Shown in pieces: positions 16,358-21,080 of a stretch of 21,080 bases of DNA (position 1 is the first letter of the stretch; each line of letters begins with the position of its first letter). The translations under genes were made by a program, and so were the position numbers. The notes beneath the pieces are model-generated. The model had not been told where the DNA came from. It saw only the letters and a program-made list of their open reading frames with translations, and did not search any database. This DNA comes from Competibacteraceae bacterium UBA3908 (GTDB lineage Bacteria; Pseudomonadota; Gammaproteobacteria; Competibacterales; Competibacteraceae), in contig DGFE01000241.1 in the NCBI GenBank assembly GCA_002391525.1, positions 1 to 21,080 of the forward strand, written 5' to 3'.

Positions 16358-18015
16358 GCGCGGAGACGGACCACCGCCCACCTTCGTTGCGCGAAAAGGC
16401 GGAGGCCATGCTGGCCCGGTCTCACCGCGAGCGGGTCGATCTCGCTCCGGTCGAAGTCGGGCGCATCATTCACGATCTGTCGGTGTACCAATTGGAACTG
16501 GAGATTCAGAACGAGGAGTTGCGCAATACCCAGAGCCAATTGGCGCGTACCCGGGATCGCTACGCCCGGCTCTACCATCAGGCGCCGGTGGGTTATCTGA
16601 GCCTGGACGCCAACGGGATCATCCAACAGGCCAACCAAACCTTCGCCGACATGGTGGGTCGTTCGTGCGCCGATCTGGTTGGACAGGCGCTCACCGGCTT
16701 CATGGCCGGTTCGGACCGCGGGGTTTTTCTCGGTCGCTTCAAATCCTTTTTCAACAGTCCCGAAGGCAAGCGCATCGATGTCGCGCTGCGCGGGAACGGC
16801 GCCCGCCGTCTTACCGTCAGGCTGACCGCGCGCCGAGAGGTGGACGCGCCCGGTCCACTGCAGCCGGATCCATTCAAACCGCTGCTGCTGGTGATCGGCG
16901 AGGACATCACCGAGCGCAAGCAGGCGGAAGAAGAACTGCAACGGCTTTCCCTGGTCGCCGCGCATACCACCAACGCCGTTTTCATCACCGATGCCGAGCG
17001 GCGCATCGAATGGGTCAATCGAGCCTTTACCCGGCTGACCGGTTTCGACTTGGCCGCGGTGCGGGGCAAGACCCCCTGCGAACTGCTCCAGGGCGCCGAG
17101 ACCGACCCGGCCACCGTGACCGCGATTCGCGCGGCGCTGGACGCCGGCCAGGGTTACGAGGGCGAAATCCTCAGCTACCATCAGGATGGTTGTACCTACT
17201 GGGTTCAGTTGTTCATCGACCCGGTGCGCGACGCCGATGGCCGCGTCACGCGGTTTATCGGCGTCCAGACCGACATCACCGCGCGCCGGCAAGCGCGGCT
17301 GGAGCTCCAGGAGAAGAACGCCGAGCTGGAGCGGTTCATTTATCTGATTTCGCACGATCTCAAGAGTCCCCTGGTGACGATCAAGGCTTTTCTGGGCTAT
17401 CTGGAACAGGACCTGGCCCGGTCCGATGCCGGACGGATCGCGCAGGATATGGATTACATGCGCGCCGCCGCCGACAAGATGGGCCAGTTGCTCGAAGAAC
17501 TGCTGAACCTGTCGCGCGTCGGACGGATGGCGAATCCGCCGACCCGGGTCGGGTTTCGGGAGTTGGTGGACGAGGCGCTGCGGCTGACGGCGGGCGGCAT
17601 CGCCAGGCGCGGCGTGGAGGTGGTGACCGGCGAGGCGACCGCCACCCTGGTGGGCGACCGGTCCCGGCTGCTGGTCATCTGGCAGAATCTGGTGGAGAAC
17701 AGCGTCAAGTACATGGGCGAACAGGCGTCGCCGCGGATCGAGATCGGCGTGGAGCGGCGCGGGTGGGAACTGGTTTTTTTCGTGCGCGACAACGGCATGG
17801 GCATCGAACCGCGCTATCAGGAGAAGGTGTTCGGGCTGTTCGAGAAACTCGACCCGGGAAGCGAGGGCACGGGCCTGGGGTTGGCGCTGGTCAAGCGGAT
17901 CGTGGAACTGTACCGGGGACAAATCTGGCTGGAATCGGCGGGCGCCGGACAGGGCACCTGCGTTCGGTTCACCTTGCCCGAGGCGGTCGAGGACCGGAGC
18001 GAGGCGCAGCCATGA
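16354..18015 (+). CDS. soluble PAS-PAS sensor histidine kinase
   Basis: This 553-residue protein is a cytoplasmic two-component sensor kinase with no signal peptide or membrane segment. An N-terminal helix (about 35-70, ELEIQNEELRNTQ) leads into PAS 1 (about 70-188) and PAS 2 (about 195-312), then HisKA with phospho-acceptor His334 (LISHDLKSPL) and a HATPase domain. The N-box is NLVENSVKY (445-453), the G1 box is DNGMGI (479-484) and the G2 box is GTGLGLAL (505-512). PAS 2 has a LOV-like motif, PCELLQGAETD. The ATG overlaps the previous stop (ATGA), with GGAGA 6 bases upstream. It probably supplies the kinase module missing from the CheB-CheR fusion and likely phosphorylates the next gene product. 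Confidence 0.93.
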   Translation: MSAETDHRPPSLREKAEAMLARSHRERVDLAPVEVGRIIHDLSVYQLELEIQNEELRNTQSQLARTRDRYARLYHQAPVGYLSLDANGIIQQANQTFADMVGRSCADLVGQALTGFMAGSDRGVFLGRFKSFFNSPEGKRIDVALRGNGARRLTVRLTARREVDAPGPLQPDPFKPLLLVIGEDITERKQAEEELQRLSLVAAHTTNAVFITDAERRIEWVNRAFTRLTGFDLAAVRGKTPCELLQGAETDPATVTAIRAALDAGQGYEGEILSYHQDGCTYWVQLFIDPVRDADGRVTRFIGVQTDITARRQARLELQEKNAELERFIYLISHDLKSPLVTIKAFLGYLEQDLARSDAGRIAQDMDYMRAAADKMGQLLEELLNLSRVGRMANPPTRVGFRELVDEALRLTAGGIARRGVEVVTGEATATLVGDRSRLLVIWQNLVENSVKYMGEQASPRIEIGVERRGWELVFFVRDNGMGIEPRYQEKVFGLFEKLDPGSEGTGLGLALVKRIVELYRGQIWLESAGAGQGTCVRFTLPEAVEDRSEAQP

Positions 18016-18452
18016 ACGGCGAGTCCCCGGTCGTGTTGCTGGTGGAAGACGAGCCGGCGCACGCCGAGATCGTGCGTCGCAATTTCGCGGACTTTCATCC
18101 CGCCAGCCGGCTGATGCATGTCGCCGACGGCCAGGCCGCCCTGGACTATCTGTACCGGCGGGCGGACTACCACGATCCGGCGCGCTCCCCCCGTCCGACC
18201 CTGATCCTGCTTGACCTGCGCCTGCCCAGGGTGGATGGCCTGGAAGTGCTGAAAACCATCAAGACGGATCCCGGGCTGCGCCGGATCCCGGTCGTGATCC
18301 TGACCACCTCGGCGGCTGAGACGGACCGGGTCAGGGCCTACGACAGCCATGCCAACAGCTACCTGGTCAAACCGATAGATTTCCCCCGGTTCGTCGCCCT
18401 GCTGGAAGCCCTTGGCTGCTACTGGTTGACGTGGAACGAAAACCCGGCGTGA
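18012..18452 (+). CDS. single-domain response regulator (Rcp type)
   Basis: This 146-residue stand-alone receiver domain lacks an output domain. The active site is complete: Glu12 and Asp13 (VEDEP), phospho-acceptor Asp68 (ILLDLRLP), Thr98/Thr99 and Lys120-Pro121 (SYLVKPIDF). The long insert between helix 2 and strand 3 (DYLYRRADYHDPARSPRP) and the YWLTWNENPA tail match the Rcp1-like regulators that pair with phytochrome and PAS kinases. It overlaps the kinase stop (ATGA at 18012-18015) and has GAGG 7 bases upstream, so the pair is co-translated. It likely carries phosphate from the upstream kinase to a protein target or relay partner. Confidence 0.94.
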   Translation: MNGESPVVLLVEDEPAHAEIVRRNFADFHPASRLMHVADGQAALDYLYRRADYHDPARSPRPTLILLDLRLPRVDGLEVLKTIKTDPGLRRIPVVILTTSAAETDRVRAYDSHANSYLVKPIDFPRFVALLEALGCYWLTWNENPA

Positions 18453-20023
18453 TGGCCTGCGTGGAGGAGCTTGCCTTGGATGCCAACCGCTTGCGGATGC
18501 TGATCGTGGAAGATGAAGCGGCCCACGCCGAGGCGATTCGCCGCGCCTTCGACACCGCCGGCGTGGCGGCTGAAATCCAGGTGGCGGATACGCTGCGCGA
18601 ATACCGCGCGCAAGTGACCGCCAGCCCGCCGGACATCGCTCTGGTGGATTTGAACCTGCCGGATGGCCGCGCCGTGGAAATCCTGAGTTCACCCCCGGAG
18701 ACCGGCGCTTTTCCCGTGCTGATCATGACCAGCTACGGTAACGAGCAAATCGCGGTGGAGGCATTGAAATCCGGCGCGCTGGATTACGTGGTCAAGTCCG
18801 CCGGGGCGTTCGCCGCCATGCCGCGCGTGGTGGCCCGCGCCTTGCGCGAGTGGAACCTGTTGCGAGAACACCAGCAGGCGGAGCGGGCGTTGCGCCAGTC
18901 GGAACTGCGGTTTCGCACCGTGGCGCGTCTGAGTTCGGATTTCGCCTATTCCTGCGTGCGGACCGGCGCGGGCGACTGCGTCGTCGATTGGATCACCGAT
19001 GCGTTTTATGCCCTGACCGGCTTTACCGAGGCCGAGCTGCGCGAGCACGGGAACTGGTTGTTCGTGGCGCATCCCGAAGACCGGGCGGTGGCCGGAGAGC
19101 CGTTACGCCGGTTACAGCCCGGCGAGGCGGACGCCAGGGAATTTCGGATCGTCACCCGGGATGGGCGCATCCGCTGGTTCGCCAACCGCATGGAGTGCGA
19201 AACGGAACCGGAAACCCTGGGCGGCTTGCGGTTTTTCGGCGCCGTGCGGGATGTCAGCGAGCGCCGGCGAGCGGAGGACGAGATGCGTCGGTCGAACGCC
19301 GATCTGGAACGGCGGGTGCGTCAGCGCACCGCGCAGCTGCAGACGCTCAACAAGGAACTGGAAGCGTTCGCCTACTCGATTGCCCACGATCTCAAGGCTC
19401 CGTTGCGCGGTATCGACGGTTACAGCCGGCTGTTGCTGGAGGGCTACGCCAGTCGGCTGGATGCCGATGGGCGCGCCTTTCTGACCCACATCCGGCAGGG
19501 TGTGTCGCGGATGGGCATGCTGATCGAGGATCTGCTGGCCTACTCGCGGCTGGAGCGGCGGGCGTTGCAAAGCGGGCCGGTGGAACTGGAGAATCTGGCG
19601 CGGTCGGTCGTGGCCGAGCGCGCCGCCGAGATTCAGGCCCGTGGGATCGAACTGCGGCTGGAGCTCCCCGCGCTCACCGTGCGCGCCGCCGATCCGGATG
19701 GACTGGGGCAAGCACTGCGCAACCTGCTGGACAACGCCCTCAAGTTCAGCCGCGACGGATCCACGTCAACGGTCGAGATCGGCGGGCGACCCGAGCAGGA
19801 CCGCATCGTGCTGTGGGTGAAGGACAACGGCATCGGTTTCGACATGCGCTTTCATGACCGGATCTTCGAGATTTTTCAGCGCCTGCACCGGGCCGAGGAT
19901 TATCCGGGCACCGGGATTGGGCTGGCCATCGTGCGCAAGGCGGTGCAACGCCTGGGCGGACGCGTGTGGGCGGAAAGCGCGCCGGGCGCCGGGGCCACGT
20001 TTTACCTGGAATTGCCGACATGA
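18452..20023 (+). CDS. REC-PAS-histidine kinase (receiver-first sensor kinase)
   Basis: This 523-residue soluble protein has a receiver domain at the N-terminus (about 15-130) with phospho-acceptor Asp66 (ALVDLNLPDG), an upstream VEDE acidic pair and Lys115 (YVVKSAG). A PAS domain follows (about 150-272, ending RDVSERRRAEDEM), then a coiled linker, HisKA with His312 (YSIAHDLKAPLRG) and HATPase with NLLDNALKFS, KDNGIGFD and GTGIGLAIV. Its kinase can therefore be gated by phosphorylation from another kinase, probably the one encoded upstream. I chose ATG 18452, which overlaps the preceding TGA by one base. GTG 18431 is possible, and TTG 18476, 6 bases after GGAGGAG, is a serious alternative. 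Confidence 0.92.
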   Translation: MACVEELALDANRLRMLIVEDEAAHAEAIRRAFDTAGVAAEIQVADTLREYRAQVTASPPDIALVDLNLPDGRAVEILSSPPETGAFPVLIMTSYGNEQIAVEALKSGALDYVVKSAGAFAAMPRVVARALREWNLLREHQQAERALRQSELRFRTVARLSSDFAYSCVRTGAGDCVVDWITDAFYALTGFTEAELREHGNWLFVAHPEDRAVAGEPLRRLQPGEADAREFRIVTRDGRIRWFANRMECETEPETLGGLRFFGAVRDVSERRRAEDEMRRSNADLERRVRQRTAQLQTLNKELEAFAYSIAHDLKAPLRGIDGYSRLLLEGYASRLDADGRAFLTHIRQGVSRMGMLIEDLLAYSRLERRALQSGPVELENLARSVVAERAAEIQARGIELRLELPALTVRAADPDGLGQALRNLLDNALKFSRDGSTSTVEIGGRPEQDRIVLWVKDNGIGFDMRFHDRIFEIFQRLHRAEDYPGTGIGLAIVRKAVQRLGGRVWAESAPGAGATFYLELPT

Positions 20024-20196
20024 AATCCACCGCGCCGGCCAGCGGGAACCGCGTTCTTCACGGTGCCCTCCGGACCGGCGGCGGATTCTGCGCAGTCGGG
20101 GCGGGGAATTTCGTCAAGCTCATCAGGGCGGCGGCCCGATTCGGAAACCGTTGCCATCGGCGGCATGAAACACCCGCCGCCGGAGCCTGGTCATGA
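20020..20196 (+). CDS. 58-residue small ORF of unknown function
   Basis: This frame fills the gap between two signalling genes. It starts with ATGA on the preceding stop (20020-20023) and ends with ATGA on the next start (20193-20196). I do not recognise the product. It is basic, with no signal peptide or membrane segment, and contains GNFVKLIRAAARFGNRCHRR. That piece has a faint likeness to the last helix of Rcp-type regulators, which would suit a decayed response regulator, but the match is too short to trust. The ribosome-binding site is weak. It could be a real coupling peptide or simply an open frame in GC-rich DNA. Confidence 0.3.
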   Translation: MKSTAPASGNRVLHGALRTGGGFCAVGAGNFVKLIRAAARFGNRCHRRHETPAAGAWS

Positions 20197-21080
20197 ATCC
20201 GGCCCTGCGCGTACTCTACCTCGAGGACGATTTGCTCGACGCGGATTTGATCCGGCGCGCCCTGGCGCGCCTGGCGCCGCACTGCGTGCTGGAACACGTC
20301 TCGACCCTCGACAGCGCCCGGTACCGGCTGACCGGGGCGCCGGCTTATGATCTGGTGCTCTCGGAACTGCGCCTGCCGGACGGCAACGGCCTCGATTTGC
20401 TGACCCACGTTCGCGAGCGCGGTCTGTCGCTGGCGGTCATCATCCTGACCGGTTCCGGCGACCAGGAGGCGGTGGTGGCCGCTCTCAAGGCCGGCGCCGA
20501 CGATTATCTGGTCAAGAGCGGGGATTATCTGGAGCGGTTGCCGCAGGTCATGGCCGCCGCCCTGGCGCGCTTTCACGCCGAGCGCGCCCGTAAGGCCCGC
20601 CCGTTGCGGGTACTGTACGCCGAGCACAATCCTTTCGATATCGATCTGACCCAGCGCCATCTGGCGCAACACGCCGGGCACATTCGACTGGAGGTGGTGC
20701 ATGGCGTGACCGAGGTGCTGGACCGCCTGCCGGACGCGCGGCGCGAAGCGCTGCCTTATGACGTGCTGCTGCTCGACTATCGCCTGCCTGGGTTCGATGC
20801 GCTGGAAGCGGTCAAGACGCTGCGGGACGAACGCGCCCTGGACCTGCCGGTGGTGCTGGTCACCGGCCACGGCAGCGAGGAGGTCGCCGCCCGCGCCCTG
20901 CGCCTGGGCGTGGCCGACTATCTGGTCAAGCATCCCGGTTATCTGTTCGAGCTGCCCGCCACCTTGGAGAAAGCGCATCACCAGGCCGAATTCATGCGCC
21001 AACAGGCCGTCCTGGTCGAATCCGAGGCGCGGTTCCGGCATTTGATGGAGAACATGCCGACCCTCGCGGTCCAGGGTTAC
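20193..21080 (+). CDS. REC-REC-PAS signalling protein (3' end beyond window)
   Basis: The frame is open from ATG 20193 to the window end (296 codons seen), with GGAG 7 bases upstream. Receiver 1 (about 5-128) keeps the acidic cluster Glu11-Asp12-Asp13, Thr86 and Lys108, but its phospho-acceptor position is Glu58 (LVLSELRLPDG) instead of Asp. Receiver 2 (about 138-262) keeps Asp195 (LLLDYRLPG), Thr224 and Lys246, but the acidic pair is Glu144-His145 (YAEHNPFD). A helix (EKAHHQAEFMRQQAVLVESEARF) leads into the start of a PAS domain (HLMENMPTLAVQGY). The C-terminus is not visible; a kinase, GGDEF or EAL output would all fit. It is the last member of the coupled signalling operon in view. Confidence 0.88.
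   Translation, partial: MNPALRVLYLEDDLLDADLIRRALARLAPHCVLEHVSTLDSARYRLTGAPAYDLVLSELRLPDGNGLDLLTHVRERGLSLAVIILTGSGDQEAVVAALKAGADDYLVKSGDYLERLPQVMAAALARFHAERARKARPLRVLYAEHNPFDIDLTQRHLAQHAGHIRLEVVHGVTEVLDRLPDARREALPYDVLLLDYRLPGFDALEAVKTLRDERALDLPVVLVTGHGSEEVAARALRLGVADYLVKHPGYLFELPATLEKAHHQAEFMRQQAVLVESEARFRHLMENMPTLAVQGY

Noticed and set aside
16939..17290. Functional blue-light LOV photoreceptor
   Set aside because: Key FMN-binding Asn residues are absent, so only the Cys similarity is reported as a curiosity.

Overview
This GC-rich window carries a gammaproteobacterial type of gene order. The gatCA genes lie divergent from mreB, followed by mreBCD, PBP2 (mrdA), rodA, mltB, rlpA, dacA, a DUF493 gene, lipB and lipA. 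This order points to a rod-shaped Gammaproteobacterium outside the enteric group (a Chromatiales- or Competibacter-like lineage would fit). No rRNA or other decisive taxonomic marker is present, so the placement is inference from synteny and protein character. I saw no tRNA, CRISPR array or insertion sequence.

Region 1 (1-1803, minus strand): gatC and gatA, two subunits of the tRNA-dependent Asp/Glu amidotransferase. gatB is presumably just beyond the left edge. A GC-rich hairpin repeat lies between the gatA stop and the edge.

Region 2 (1925-8573, plus strand): mreB, mreC, mreD, mrdA (PBP2), rodA and mltB, in close or overlapping succession. Together they encode the lateral-wall elongation machine (actin-like MreB filament, MreC/MreD, SEDS glycosyltransferase RodA, transpeptidase PBP2) plus a lytic transglycosylase lipoprotein.

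Region 3 (8653-13134, plus strand): rlpA closes the cell-wall operon. A clear intrinsic terminator (9794-9830) follows. A probable new transcription unit, dacA-ybeD-lipB, comes next, then lipA. LipB and LipA make protein-bound lipoate; the DUF493 protein between dacA and lipB is a conserved neighbour.

Region 4 (13131-21080, plus strand): a signalling locus joined directly to lipA. It starts with a 65-codon reading frame that looks like the broken 5' end of an MFS transporter gene. It continues with a CheB-CheR-PAS-PAS fusion protein without a kinase, a soluble PAS-PAS histidine kinase, a single-domain Rcp-type response regulator, a REC-PAS-histidine kinase, a 58-codon small ORF and a REC-REC-PAS protein cut by the window end. 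Every junction here is a 1-4 base overlap, so the set looks like one translationally coupled operon. No chemoreceptor, CheA or CheW is present in the window. The most interesting points are the split of the usual CheB/CheR hybrid kinase into two genes, the complementary loss of key residues in the two receiver domains of the last protein, and the MFS remnant at the lipA/signalling junction.
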